64,000 nucleotides of DNA from CBDDEH01 sp965226865 (GCA_965226865.1 CBDDEH010000003.1:620001-684000), one strand, 5' to 3'. Counted from the first letter of the stretch, positions 39,270 to 48,578 are shown. Program-made: numbers and translations. The notes: a model not told the origin generated them from the letters alone.

Positions 39270-39321
39270 TTCTTGTTAGGTGACTAGCGCAATTAGTATC
39301 AGGCAGTATGAGGAGCAACGT

Positions 39322-39663
39322 ATGATCGTACGGATATACACACGCGATGATGGCCACGCTCACTTTGATGATATGGAGTTGCCACCGGGCGAGGTGGAGA
39401 CCACCGGCCTCAAGGCCCGCGGTAAGGTGACATTTCACCGAAATCCCGATGGGCGCTTCGCCGATTGGCACAACCCACCCTGGCGGCGGTACGTCATCAT
39501 CATGTCCGGGCAAATGGAGGTTGGCATCGGAGATGGAACGGTACGGCGGTTTGGCCCTGGCAGTGTAATTCTGGTGGAAGACCTGACAGGCAAAGGCCAC
39601 ACTACAAAGATATTAGGCTCCGAGTCTCCCAGCCTTTTTATGATAGTGCCCCTGGAGGGATAG
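39322..39663 (+). CDS. Cupin-domain protein
   Basis: A protein of about 113 residues from the ATG at 39322 (GGAG 10 bp upstream). The pattern RYVIIMSGQMEVGIGDGTVRRFGPGSVILVEDLTGKGHTTKI is the two-part beta-barrel signature of single-domain cupins; most metal-ligand His are missing from the first motif, but GKGHTT in the second keeps one. Such proteins bind small ligands or act as isomerases or dioxygenases. It follows the broken GMC gene by 52 bp. Function is unknown. Confidence 0.75.
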   Translation: MIVRIYTRDDGHAHFDDMELPPGEVETTGLKARGKVTFHRNPDGRFADWHNPPWRRYVIIMSGQMEVGIGDGTVRRFGPGSVILVEDLTGKGHTTKILGSESPSLFMIVPLEG

Positions 39664-39778
39664 CAGGATAGCTGACGTCCCCGGGGCATCTTCCACACTA
39701 TGGTGGACTGGTGACCATGGGTGGGCTGAGTGGAGTCAACTTGGGTGATCCCCTGAGGCGAAGCTCAGCCCAAGACGC

Positions 39779-41473
39779 CTAGCCCACCATATCGTAGCTG
39801 CGCATCAGCTTCCCTGGAAGGGCCCCCGTGCATTCGTTTTCCTCAAAGGTGACGGTGCCATTGACGATAGTGTAGCGAAAGCCTGTCGGTTTCTGGATGA
39901 TGCGGCGTTCCCCACCCGGGAAGTCGTTCGCATAAATAGGCTTTTCGTAGAGCATCCCCAGCTTCTCTTGGTCGTAAACGAGAATGTCAGCCCAGGCGCC
40001 CTTGCGCAGATAGCCACGGTCCTTGAAGTCGGCAAGCCATGCAGGAAGTGCGCTAATCTTGTAATGGGCCTGCTCCAAGGTCATGATCTCCTTGTCCCGT
40101 ATCCAGTGGCTGAGAAAGTAAGAAGGCCAAGTTGCTGTGGTCATGTACCTGCCGTGGGCCCCGCCATCGGAGACGGAGATGTGGGCGTAGGGGTTGGTGA
40201 TACGCTTCTCAAAGGCCTCCTCGCTTAAGCCCAGCAGCATGTGGCTGAACTCGGTCTCCAAGTCCTCGTCTATCGCCAGGTCCAGCATGGCATCCAGGGG
40301 ATGCTTGTTTTCCATTCGGCCGATCTCTTCCATAGACATGCCCTCGTATTTGTAATTCCTTTCATGAACCGCCTGGAGCACTTTGATGTTGCTGTATTCG
40401 GCCCTGATATTCGGCATATCAATGACATCTTGTTTCATGCCTTCCCGGCGTTTGGGGTCGCGAAGCTTGACGGCCCGCTCCTGAGGCGTACCCACGAGAG
40501 GTTCAATCCATTTGGGCATGATGTCGAAGAGGTTGTATTCAGATAGTTTAAAGTTGGCCGATGAGTTATAGACAATCTCCTGTGAAATCAGCGGCAGCCC
40601 TTCCTTCTGGCAGGCCTCGTGCCACCTGGCGCCCGCCTCGTCGTCAGGTATCGCAGTGTGGACCGGGCGACCACTGATCCTCATCATCTTTGTTAACAGC
40701 TCCTGTTGCCAAGGGCGGTCGTCGAACCCACCAATGTCAGCAAACCCGATGGTCCACCCTATATGCCCCACGCCGAAGTCCCGCTGGACCTCCGCGAGGG
40801 CCAGGAACTCCTCCTCCGAGGCGACCTGGCTGGGAAGGAAGCCGCCGTCCTCTGTGTGGTCCTCCATGCTTTTATCCGCGGTGAACCCGAAGGCGCCGGC
40901 CGTCATCGCCTCGTGAAACAGTTCCTTCATTTGGTTAATCTCTGCTTCGGTGGCGGATGTACGCTCCCGTGACGGCATCACTCCCATGACCCATCCTCGA
41001 AGGGGCTGAAAGGGGAACATGGAGCCTACGTTTACACCCAACCCCTGGCGGTCCAGGCTGTCCAGGAACTCGGGGTATGTGATCCAGTCCCAGCGCATTC
41101 CTTGGCGCATAGACTCCATTGGGATGGCCTCGATACGGCTCATCATCAACATCGCCCGTTCTTGCTCTTCGGGCCTTACTGGAGCGAAACCGAAACCGCA
41201 CTGGCCTATACTCACGGAGGTCACACCAAACCAGCCCGACAGAGAGCAGTATGGGTCCCATTGGACCTGGGCGTCATAGTGGGTGTGCAGATCTATGGCA
41301 CCGGGGGCTACTATGCAGCCGCTGGCGTCCAACTCCTTGGCGCCTCCAGCTTTGATCTTACCGCTGATCAGGGAGATCCTGCCGTTCTTGACCGCTACAT
41401 CCCCTTTGTATTGGGGAATGCCGGTGCCGTCAACGATGGTCCCACCTCTGATAACCAGATCGTACTCGGCCAT
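39779..41473 (-). CDS. N-acyl-D-amino-acid deacylase-type amidohydrolase (second copy)
   Basis: A protein of about 564 residues from the ATG at 41473, with GGAGGGAG just upstream; a longer frame from 41545 would run through the promoter. It is closely related to the gene at 13658: YDLVIRGGTIVDGTGIPQYKGDVAVKNGRISLISG, IDLHTHYDAQ, SIGQCGFGFAP, VGHIGW and SVSDGGAHGRY. All metal and catalytic residues are present. It is divergent from truncated amidohydrolase paralogue 9, so a deacylase/amidohydrolase pairing occurs twice in the window. Confidence 0.87.
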   Translation of the reverse strand: MAEYDLVIRGGTIVDGTGIPQYKGDVAVKNGRISLISGKIKAGGAKELDASGCIVAPGAIDLHTHYDAQVQWDPYCSLSGWFGVTSVSIGQCGFGFAPVRPEEQERAMLMMSRIEAIPMESMRQGMRWDWITYPEFLDSLDRQGLGVNVGSMFPFQPLRGWVMGVMPSRERTSATEAEINQMKELFHEAMTAGAFGFTADKSMEDHTEDGGFLPSQVASEEEFLALAEVQRDFGVGHIGWTIGFADIGGFDDRPWQQELLTKMMRISGRPVHTAIPDDEAGARWHEACQKEGLPLISQEIVYNSSANFKLSEYNLFDIMPKWIEPLVGTPQERAVKLRDPKRREGMKQDVIDMPNIRAEYSNIKVLQAVHERNYKYEGMSMEEIGRMENKHPLDAMLDLAIDEDLETEFSHMLLGLSEEAFEKRITNPYAHISVSDGGAHGRYMTTATWPSYFLSHWIRDKEIMTLEQAHYKISALPAWLADFKDRGYLRKGAWADILVYDQEKLGMLYEKPIYANDFPGGERRIIQKPTGFRYTIVNGTVTFEENECTGALPGKLMRSYDMVG

Positions 41474-41507
41474 GACTCCCTCCTCTGATAGCCCAACTGC
41501 AGGCTCC

Positions 41508-41536
41508 ATTCTAAGTACGTCGGGCTCGACTGTCAA
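41508..41536 (-). promoter_or_regulatory. Sigma-70-like promoter for the second deacylase gene
   Basis: On the minus strand TTGACA (41536-41531), 17-bp spacer, TAGAAT (41513-41508), 35 bp before the start codon at 41473. This is the best consensus match in the window. Confidence 0.65.
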
Positions 41537-41665
41537 AGGCGGCAATCTTTTGCCCGACCAACGAAAGAGTTATACTTGGGCTATCATTTCCAAGAAGGGA
41601 AATAGCCAGCATTCAACCTAGGGGAGCCATGAAGGCTACCTATTCGGAAACCTTGTCCTCTTAAG

Positions 41666-42612
41666 ATGACCACCTACAGGATTATTTCCTCCGACGATCA
41701 CGTCGCAGAGCCCGCGGATCTTTGGTCAAGCCGTGTCGAACCTAGGTTCAGGGATCGGGCTCCTCACCTTGTCAGAGTTGAAGACGGCGGCGATTGGTGG
41801 TTCACAGATGGTATCAAGGGGATACCAATGGCGTCCGCAAGCATGACTGGAATGAGGTTCAAGGGCAATGAAAACCTCTCCTTTGAAGCAGCAATGGAGG
41901 ATGTCAGGCCCGGGGCCTATGATCCTGATGAGCGGATAAAAGACATGGACATTGACGGTGTCGACGTCAGTTTTGTCTACCCCAACCAGGGCCGAGCCCT
42001 ATTCACAGTCCCCGACACGGATCTGCTGAACGCCCTCTTTATGGCGTACAACGACTGGCTGGCGGAGTATTGCTCGGCCTATCCCGAACGCCTCAAAGGT
42101 ATCGCCCTTATCAACGTAGATGAAGTGAAGTGGGCGGTGACGGAGCTGGAGCGATGTCGCAAATTAGGGTTGACGGGTGCCCTGATATCCGTGTATCCGA
42201 TTCCCAATAGGGGCTATTTTATGGCAGATTACGACCTGCTCTGGGCCGCAGCCCAAGACATGGGAATACCCCTGTCTTTCCACGCCGACACAAACCGACT
42301 GCACCTTGCAGCCGACCAGTTGGTCCATGGAGTCGACGACCGTAGGTCCGACCAGACTGTCAACTTTGACCATTGGGTTCGTGTATCCCTAGCCCAGATG
42401 GTCCTGGCCGGCGTGTTCGAGCGCTATCCCAAGCTACAGTTGGGTTCAGTTGAACACGAACTCGCCTGGGCCGCCCATTTCCTGGAGAGGCTCGACTACA
42501 CTTATACGCAGAGAGCTCAACTGGAGCACTGGTACCAATTTAAAGGACATGCTACCCAGTGATTACTGCCACCGCAACGTATTCCTGAGCTTCCAAGAAG
42601 ATGTGCTGGGTA
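41666..42612 (+). pseudogene. Amidohydrolase, COG2159-like (paralogue 9), truncated by IS1380-type element
   Basis: The first 290 codons are a normal family member (SSDDHVAEPADLWSSRV, GDWWFTDGIKG, PGAYDPDERIKDMDIDGVDVSFVYPNQG, PLSFHADTNR). A 2-nt deletion near 42545 shifts the frame in YQFKEDMLPSD. The corrected frame continues through SDYCHRNVFLSFQEDVLGI and is then cut at 42612 by the insertion element. The last 45 or so codons, including the catalytic Asp of WGSDYPH, are absent from the window. It therefore cannot be functional. The missing 3' part is not found on the other side of the element. Confidence 0.88.
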
Positions 42613-44324
42613 TAAGCCCGAATCCACCGAAGGACGGCCTTGGGGACAGGCCTTGAAGAAGCCAGCGGGTGCTCCTCTGAATCTGGGATAATGGTTTTGG
42701 AACAGAAACCCGCCCGGAAACAAGGAGCACCCAATAGATGCTGCCACAGAACAAACCCGACCGTATCCGCATCCTCTTTGACGACCATCGCCTGGTGGCC
42801 AATGCCGGCCTGCTCCTTCCGGCCACCCTAGCCCGGCACCTGGGCCTGCGGGAACTCGTCGACCATCACCTTGACCTCGGCGGAGCGCCGGGACGGGCGA
42901 ACACTGGGGACAAGATGCTGACGCTGGTCGCTTCCGCGCTGGCAGGCGGCGACTGCATCGACGACGCCGATGCGCTGCGCGCTGGTGGGACGGTCGGTGT
43001 TCCAGGCTGCGTGGTCAAGGCGCCATCCACCCTGGGGACCTTCCTGCGCAGCTTCCGGTGGGGCCATGTCCGTCAACTCGACCGCGTGAGCCGCCAGTTG
43101 TTGGCCCGGGCCTGGGCCGCTGGGGCCGGACCCGGCGACTCGCCCCTGACCATCGACCTGGACTCGACCATCTGCGAGACCTACGGACTGGCCAAGGAGG
43201 GAGCGCGCCACCACGGCTATACCGGCGCCCGCGGCTATCACCCGCTGCTGGCCATCGCCGCCGGCACCGGAGACGTGCTGATGTCCCGGCTGCGCGAGGG
43301 CCGGGCCAACACCGCCCGTGGCGCCGCCCACTTCCTGCGTGAGACGGTGGGGCGGGTGCGCTACGGCGGGGCCAGGGGACAACTCACGGTGCGGGCCGAC
43401 AGCGGCTTCTACGCCCACACTGTCGTTGCCGCCTGCCGGGAAATGGATGTCCGCTTCTCCATCACCATCCGCCAGCGCGCCAGCCTGCGGGACCTGATCG
43501 AGGCGATACCAGAGGAGGACTGGACTCCCATTCCCTACTGGATGGACGGCGCCGCCGATGTCGCCGAGACGACTTACACCCCGTTCCAGACCAAGCCGGA
43601 CGCCCCGCCGGCGCGGCTCATTGTCCGGCGGGTGAAGCCGACACCCGGTTCCCAGCTGGCCCTCTTCGCCAAATACAGCTATCACGGCTTCATCACCGAC
43701 CGGGACGGGGAGTTGCTCGAACTGGAGGCCGATCATCGCCGCCACGCCGAGGTCGAGAACGCCATACGCGACCTCAAGTACGGCGTCGGGCTGAACCACA
43801 TGCCGTCGGGGCGCTTCGCCGCCAACGGCGCCTGGCTGGCGGTCCAGGTGATGGCGCATAACCTGGCCCGCTGGACGGCGCGGATTGGTCTGGGCGAGCG
43901 GACCGTGATCACCAAGACCCTCAGGCGGCGGGTCTTCGCTCTGGTGGGACGGATCACCCGCTCGGCGCGCCGCCTCACTTTGCATCTCCCCCGGCGCTGG
44001 CCTTGGGAAACCCAGTTCAGTCGCGCCTTGGCCCGGCTGCAAGCCATTCCGTTCCCGGCCTGACGGCCAGCCTGCAACTGACCCAACGTCCCCGCAATCT
44101 CGCGCCACCCCGGTCGCGAGAGTCCCCTGCTGCGTATCCTCTCGCCATCCCGCGCATCGCAACTCCCGCATAGGGCCTTAGGGGCCCTGTGCGGCGACTG
44201 AAGACCGTCCGCCGGCCTCCCATCTACCCCAAGACCCCAGGCCATCTCCCCTGTAGCTCCCTCACCCACCCCCTTCCGCTGTCCTCACGCCGTCCATCGG
44301 TGTCCTTCGGTGGATTCGGGCTTA
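42613..44324 (+). mobile_element. IS1380-type insertion sequence with 23-bp perfect terminal inverted repeats
   Basis: The ends 42613-42635 (TAAGCCCGAATCC...) and 44302-44324 are exact reverse complements over 23 bp. One intact transposase gene lies inside, with about 240 bp of non-coding sequence behind it. The 4-bp flanks differ (GGTA on the left, AGCA on the right), so there is no target-site duplication. The element is more GC-rich than the sequence to its left. Confidence 0.9.
42738..44063 (+). CDS. IS1380-family DDE transposase
   Basis: The 441-residue protein is intact. It has an N-terminal DNA-binding region, then an RNase H-like DDE core: D in SPLTIDLDSTICETYG, D in LTVRADSGFYAHTV and E in HAEVENAIRDLKYGVGLNHMPSGRF. 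The C-terminal part (NGAWLAVQVMAHNLARW) is typical of this family. AAGGAG lies 11 bp before the ATG. It moves the element by DNA cleavage at the 23-bp ends. Being full length and unbroken, it may still be active, in contrast to the broken genes on both sides. Confidence 0.9.
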   Translation: MLPQNKPDRIRILFDDHRLVANAGLLLPATLARHLGLRELVDHHLDLGGAPGRANTGDKMLTLVASALAGGDCIDDADALRAGGTVGVPGCVVKAPSTLGTFLRSFRWGHVRQLDRVSRQLLARAWAAGAGPGDSPLTIDLDSTICETYGLAKEGARHHGYTGARGYHPLLAIAAGTGDVLMSRLREGRANTARGAAHFLRETVGRVRYGGARGQLTVRADSGFYAHTVVAACREMDVRFSITIRQRASLRDLIEAIPEEDWTPIPYWMDGAADVAETTYTPFQTKPDAPPARLIVRRVKPTPGSQLALFAKYSYHGFITDRDGELLELEADHRRHAEVENAIRDLKYGVGLNHMPSGRFAANGAWLAVQVMAHNLARWTARIGLGERTVITKTLRRRVFALVGRITRSARRLTLHLPRRWPWETQFSRALARLQAIPFPA

Positions 44325-44866
44325 AGCAAATTTACATAGCGCAACCCATCTTCTGTAAGCGGTTCTGCTAGCCACCATTCTGGTGCCAAGCTATACGGTT
44401 TCCCGATGGCGTCCAATGCCTTCTCCAGCAACGTGTCGTAGTTGAACGTGATGATGGTGTCATGAGATGTGAGTCGGCTGGCGAAGTGCCGGTAGACGTC
44501 CGGTATTCTCTCCGGCATCGCTTCCGTCAGGATTTCTTGGATCGCTCGGCGTGCTTGGACAATGGCGACACTCCCATGGGAGTGCCATTCATTCGCTCCC
44601 TGGAGGCCCAAGTAGTGTTTGCGGTGGCTGTAAGCGAGAACCTTCTCCAGGGAGATTTCCTCCTCCGGGTATATTTGGCGCCATTGCTCGATTTCGTCCT
44701 CGAGTGCTCTGCTGTGCAGGCCTATTCGTTTACGGGTCAGCTCCAGAAGCTCATCTCCCAAGGGCAGCCCGGCAGGTCGGGAGAATCCTGCCCCCAAGAT
44801 AATGAGCCGGAACGGCGGTTGGTCTTTGGGGTTGGTTACGGGAGTCATTTCAAGCCTGCTTGTCAT
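44325..44866 (-). pseudogene. SIR2-domain protein, C-terminus removed by IS1380-type element
   Basis: The remaining part of about 180 residues has the NAD-binding start FRLIILGAGFSRPAGLPLGDELLELT and the TFNYDTLLEKAL motif of SIR2-like (SIR2_2) domains. The frame enters the element at Y-V-N-L-L-K, just where the family normally continues with LHGS, so the catalytic part and any effector domain are gone. Proteins of this group often act in antiphage defence by consuming NAD. The start could be 44866 or 44848. It lies about 55 bp behind the antitoxin gene on the same strand and may have been the third gene of that operon. Confidence 0.8.
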
Positions 44867-44921
44867 TCTGGCCACGTCCAATCTGTGGATTGGATTCAGT
44901 TTGTTTACGACGAGGTCGAGG

Positions 44922-45278
44922 CTAGGTCGAAGTAGAATCTGCCGGGAGATTCCGGCCTTCGGCTGGTTGCGCACCCTCTGCAGGCCTCTCGACGGGCTCA
45001 AGACGCAGCCTCAGCCCCAGGGCGCGGGTGACTTTCAGCAGTGTCGCCAGGGTGGGGTTGCCGTCTTCAGACAGCGCCTCGTAGAGGTTGCCTCGGTTTA
45101 GCCCGGTGTCGCGGGCGAGAGCGCTTATGTTCTGCGTCCGAGCGACGTGCCTGAGGGCGGCGCGAATCACCGCTCCGTCCCCAGGGTCCTCGTCCGTAGC
45201 CGCTCTTAGCAGCCCTCGGGCATCCTCCTCGGTCTTTACGTAGTCCACCGCGTCGAACTTTCGGTACTCCTCAGACAT
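44922..45278 (-). CDS. HigA-type antitoxin (putative addiction module antidote)
   Basis: The protein has about 118 residues from the ATG at 45278 (MSEEYRKFDAVDYVKTEEDARGLLRAA), which overlaps the toxin stop as TAATG. It has an XRE-like HTH (NISALARDTGLNRGNLYEALSEDGNPTLATLLKVTRALG) and a Pro/Glu-rich tail, the layout of the addiction-module antidote family. It should bind and neutralise the toxin and repress the operon promoter. Longer frames from 45290 or 45353 overlap the toxin gene more and are less likely. Confidence 0.88.
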   Translation of the reverse strand: MSEEYRKFDAVDYVKTEEDARGLLRAATDEDPGDGAVIRAALRHVARTQNISALARDTGLNRGNLYEALSEDGNPTLATLLKVTRALGLRLRLEPVERPAEGAQPAEGRNLPADSTST

Positions 45279-45601
45279 TAGTCCCTCCATTCTGTCGCCA
45301 TTCTCTTGGCTCGCTCGATGTCTCGCCGTTGGCTGTCCTTGTCGCCGCCGCATAGCAGGATGACTAACTCAGCGCCTCGCGTGATGAAGTAGACCCGGTA
45401 GCCAGGGCCATGCTGAATTCTCATCTCGGACACGCCGCCGCCAACAGACCTCACATCTCCGAGATGCCCATCTTCGGCTGCCAGCAACCTGGCGACGATG
45501 CGGTTCACCGCCTGGCGGTCCCGCAGCCTGCCCAGCCACCGGTCAAACGTCGCGCTTCGTAGGATCGTGAACACGGCCTTATTGTACGATGAATCGTACA
45601 T
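45278..45601 (-). CDS. RelE/ParE superfamily (HigB/Gp49-like) toxin
   Basis: The 107-residue protein matches the phage-derived Gp49-like toxin group that pairs with addiction antidotes: FTILRSATFDRWLGRLRDRQAVNRIVARLLAAEDGHLGDVRSVGGGVSEMRIQHGPGYRVYFITRGAELVILLCGGDKDSQ. The MRIxxGPGYRVYF and LLCGGDK blocks are diagnostic. Members cut mRNA on the ribosome. Toxin-first order is as in higBA. It lies upstream of the antitoxin and the SIR2 remnant. Confidence 0.9.
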   Translation of the reverse strand: MYDSSYNKAVFTILRSATFDRWLGRLRDRQAVNRIVARLLAAEDGHLGDVRSVGGGVSEMRIQHGPGYRVYFITRGAELVILLCGGDKDSQRRDIERAKRMATEWRD

Positions 45602-45638
45602 CGTGTGAAACGGATTTGAGGGGAGTGGGGGCAGACTA

Positions 45639-46856
45639 GTAGTGGGTCAAACTTGATTTAGACGGTAATGTGAAAGAATGGCCGAAGGAGCTACCCTGAC
45701 TCTGGAAAGTATTGATGGGAGGTGGTGGTATGGTCAGGGAAAAGTATGGAGTCGGGCTGACGCCGGAACAGCGAAACCAACTCCAGCATCTGATTCGTGC
45801 AGGGAAAGGCTCAGCCCGGGTGATCATCCGGGCACGGATTCTGCTCAAGACCGATGAGGGATTGACCGCTCCCCAGGTGGCGGAAGCCTTGGATGTGGCC
45901 GAGGGCACGGTATTTCGGATCAAGCGGCGCTTCGCCGAAGCGGGGCTGGAAGGGGCGCTGAAAGACCGGCCCCAAGCCCATCGGTACCGGAAGCTGGACG
46001 ACCGGGGCGAAGCCCACCTCATCGCCTTGGCCTGCTCCGAACCGCCGGAAGGGCATGAACACTGGACCCTGCGCCTTTTGGCGGGCAAGGTGGTGGAGTT
46101 GGGGTTGGCGCCATCCCTATCCCACGAGACGGTGCGGCTGCACCTGAAAAAACGCCCTCAAGCCGTGGCAGAAGCAGAAGTGGTGCATTCCCAAGGTGAG
46201 CGCCGAGTTCGTGGCCCACATGGAGGACGTGCTGGATTTGTACGCCGAACCCTATGACCCGCAGCGGCCGCTGGTCTGCTTTGACGAGACCTCCACCCAG
46301 TTGCTGGCTGACACCCGGCCCCCGCTGCGAGCCCAGCCGGGGAGACCAGCGCGCCAGGACTACGAGTATCGCAGGGAGGGCACCCGCAACTTGTTTCTGG
46401 CCTGTGAGCCCCTGGCCGGCTGGCGGCATGTGGCGGTCACCGAGCGGCGCACCATGCAGGACTTCGCCCACCAGATGCGCTGGCTGGTGGATGAAGCCTA
46501 CCCGGAAGCCCAGGTGGTGCGGCTGGTCTTGGACAACCTGAACACTCATCGGACAGCGTCCCTGTACGAGACCTTCCCAGCGGCGGAGGCCCGGCGCATC
46601 GCCCAGAGGCTGGAATTTCACTACACCCCCAAGCATGGCAGTTGGCTCAATATGGCGGAGATAGAGTTCAGCATCTTCTCCCGCAACTGCCTCCGGCAGA
46701 GAATCCCGGGAGAGGAATCCCTCCGCCGGGAAGTCCACGCCTTGGAGCGGGAGAGAAATGAAGCCCAAGCCGTCATCAACTGGCGCTTCAGCATTCAGGA
46801 CGCCAGGACGAAACTCCACCGGCTCTATCCCTTCGATTCCAAACATGACTGACTAC
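45639..46856 (+). mobile_element. IS630-type insertion sequence flanked by TA
   Basis: The left end begins GTAGTGGGTCA at 45639 and the right end, read inward from 46856, begins GTAGTCAGTCA; 9 of 11 positions match. TA occurs directly outside both ends (45637-45638 and 46857-46858), as expected because this family duplicates TA at the target. Confidence 0.8.
45730..46852 (+). CDS. IS630-family transposase, two overlapping frames
   Basis: The first frame (to 46257) encodes the HTH region (TAPQVAEALDVAEGTVFRIKRRFAEAGLEGAL). The second, one base ahead, holds the DDE core: D in VCFDETSTQ, D in VVRLVLDNLNTH and E in WLNMAEIEFSIFSR. The frames meet around a run of six A at 46147-46152 (HLKK, then NALKPWQKQKWCIPKVSAEFV in the second frame). 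With five A the frame would be continuous. This may be slippage on the A run, which some members of the family use, or a 1-nt insertion. I start at the ATG of MVREKYG after GAGGTGG. Confidence 0.82.
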
Positions 46857-46937
46857 TAGGGATGGTGGGGGCATGGGCCGCAGCAAGTGCCTCCCATGCC
46901 CCCCTGTCACAATCAGGGGCGGTGCTGCTGGGTGGGC

Positions 46938-48578
46938 CTACAAGTTGCCTAGCCACATCTCAAATACGGTTCTGCCTACCGTCAACTCAGGCCCACCATG
47001 ACGTACCGAATTCATAACTCGCCCGTTCAGGGCGATCTCTGCGGCGTCCGCTCCCCCCATTGGGCTATCGTCCGGCGTGGGTATGGAGTAGACGATGGCG
47101 GCCCTGCCGGGCTTGACCACGACCTCCTTGACGAAGGAGCCGACGAAGGCTTTGGTCTCAGTCAGCTCGCTGGTCTTGAGGAAGTCGCTCATCTCGGCGG
47201 CGAAGGCGGCGATGGTGTCGGCGCTGTCGAGGAACTGACGCCTCTCTTTTAGCAGCGCCCTCGCCTCCTCTGTGGCGATCTCCAGCTTCTCCTTGCGTTC
47301 CCGGAGTTCCACGGTGAGGTCCGAAGCCTCGGCCACGTCTACGCTGTCGCTCCTCGCTATGAAGTGCCAGACGCGGCCCAGTTGGTTCTTCACCTCCTCA
47401 AGCTCCCCGTCGATACTCTCCAGCCGCTGACGCTGGTCGCGGGCCACCCCGTCCATCTCCTCGTCCAGCAGCTTCACCAGGTCTCTGATGTTGGACTCGG
47501 TGAGGATGTTGGCGCGAATCTCGTCGACGATGAGCTTCTCGAAGCTCTTGGCGTTGAGCCTGGGGGTCTTGCAGGTTCCCTTGCCCCGCTTGAGCAGGGA
47601 GTGGCAGATGTAGTAGGTGTACTTGCCGCTCTTGGCCTCGGCTGCGGTCATGGCCTTGCCGCAGGTCTCGCACTTGGCGATGCCGCTGAGCAGGTAGGGG
47701 CTGGAGGCGCGGCGGGGGTTCACCTTCTTCGGGGCGCGGGAGCCGAGCAACCTCCTGGCCTTCTGGAAGTCCCGCTTGGAGACGATGGCGGGGTGTGCGT
47801 CCTCGACGCGCACGGGCGGAGCTCCGTCTTTGGCGTTGGCTCCCCAGACCACGGTGCCGGTGTAGGCTTCGTGGGAGAGCATGGTGTGGATGGTGGTCTT
47901 GAGCCACTTCTTGCCGTTGGTGGTTGGGATGCCCTCGGCGTTGAGGGTCTTGGTCACGTCGAGGATGCTCTTGCCCTGTAGCACCATGTCGAAGATGCGG
48001 CGGACCACGGCGTCGGCGGGCGGGTTCAGCTCAAGCTTGGGGCGCTTCGCGGCCCCATCCTGGACGTGGACCCGCTTGTAGCCGTAGGGTGCGTAGGTGG
48101 TCATCCAGAAGCCTCTCGACGCGGCCTCCCGCATCCCCCGCGTGACCTCCTGGGCGAGATTCTCGCTGTAGAACTCGTCCACGCTCTCGATGATGGCCTC
48201 AAGGAGCTTGCCCGTGGGGGTGTCGTCGGCCTGCTCGGTGATGGAGACCACTCGGACGCCTCTGCGTCTCAGCATGGACTTGAAGGCGACGGCGTGCTCG
48301 CGCTTCCGGGTGAACCTGGAGAATTTCCAGACGAGAATCTCCTTGAAGGGAGCCTCGGGCTTGGCGGCCTCGTTCAGCATCTTCTGGAACTCGGGCCTGT
48401 CGGCGATGCGGCCGCTCTCGGCCTCGTCCACGTACTCGCGGGCGACCAGGTAGTCGTGCTTCTCGGCGTAGTCCCTGAGCGCCCTAAGCTGGGCGGCGAT
48501 GGACAGGTCCACGTCCTGGCGGTCGCTGGACACTCTTGCGTAGAGGGCCACTGGCGTGAGATCAAATCGCTCTGTCAT
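46938..48578 (-). CDS. Large serine recombinase
   Basis: The 546-residue protein has the resolvase domain (ALYARVSSDRQ with catalytic Ser17; SRFTRKREHAVAFKSMLRRRGVRVVSITE), a recombinase domain (about 170-275), a zinc ribbon (CETCGKAM, then YICHSLLKRGKGTC) and a coiled coil (about 370-450). This is the form of integrases and transposases that join att sites without a high-energy cofactor. The start ATGA overlaps the stop of the ribbon-helix-helix gene before it. It is probably the recombinase of the GC-rich element that follows; its att sites are not evident. Confidence 0.9.
   Translation of the reverse strand: MTERFDLTPVALYARVSSDRQDVDLSIAAQLRALRDYAEKHDYLVAREYVDEAESGRIADRPEFQKMLNEAAKPEAPFKEILVWKFSRFTRKREHAVAFKSMLRRRGVRVVSITEQADDTPTGKLLEAIIESVDEFYSENLAQEVTRGMREAASRGFWMTTYAPYGYKRVHVQDGAAKRPKLELNPPADAVVRRIFDMVLQGKSILDVTKTLNAEGIPTTNGKKWLKTTIHTMLSHEAYTGTVVWGANAKDGAPPVRVEDAHPAIVSKRDFQKARRLLGSRAPKKVNPRRASSPYLLSGIAKCETCGKAMTAAEAKSGKYTYYICHSLLKRGKGTCKTPRLNAKSFEKLIVDEIRANILTESNIRDLVKLLDEEMDGVARDQRQRLESIDGELEEVKNQLGRVWHFIARSDSVDVAEASDLTVELRERKEKLEIATEEARALLKERRQFLDSADTIAAFAAEMSDFLKTSELTETKAFVGSFVKEVVVKPGRAAIVYSIPTPDDSPMGGADAAEIALNGRVMNSVRHGGPELTVGRTVFEMWLGNL

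Noticed and set aside
42828..44171. Long antisense frame (447 aa) inside the IS1380-type element
   Set aside because: It mirrors the transposase in a GC-rich region, has no ribosome site and matches no family.
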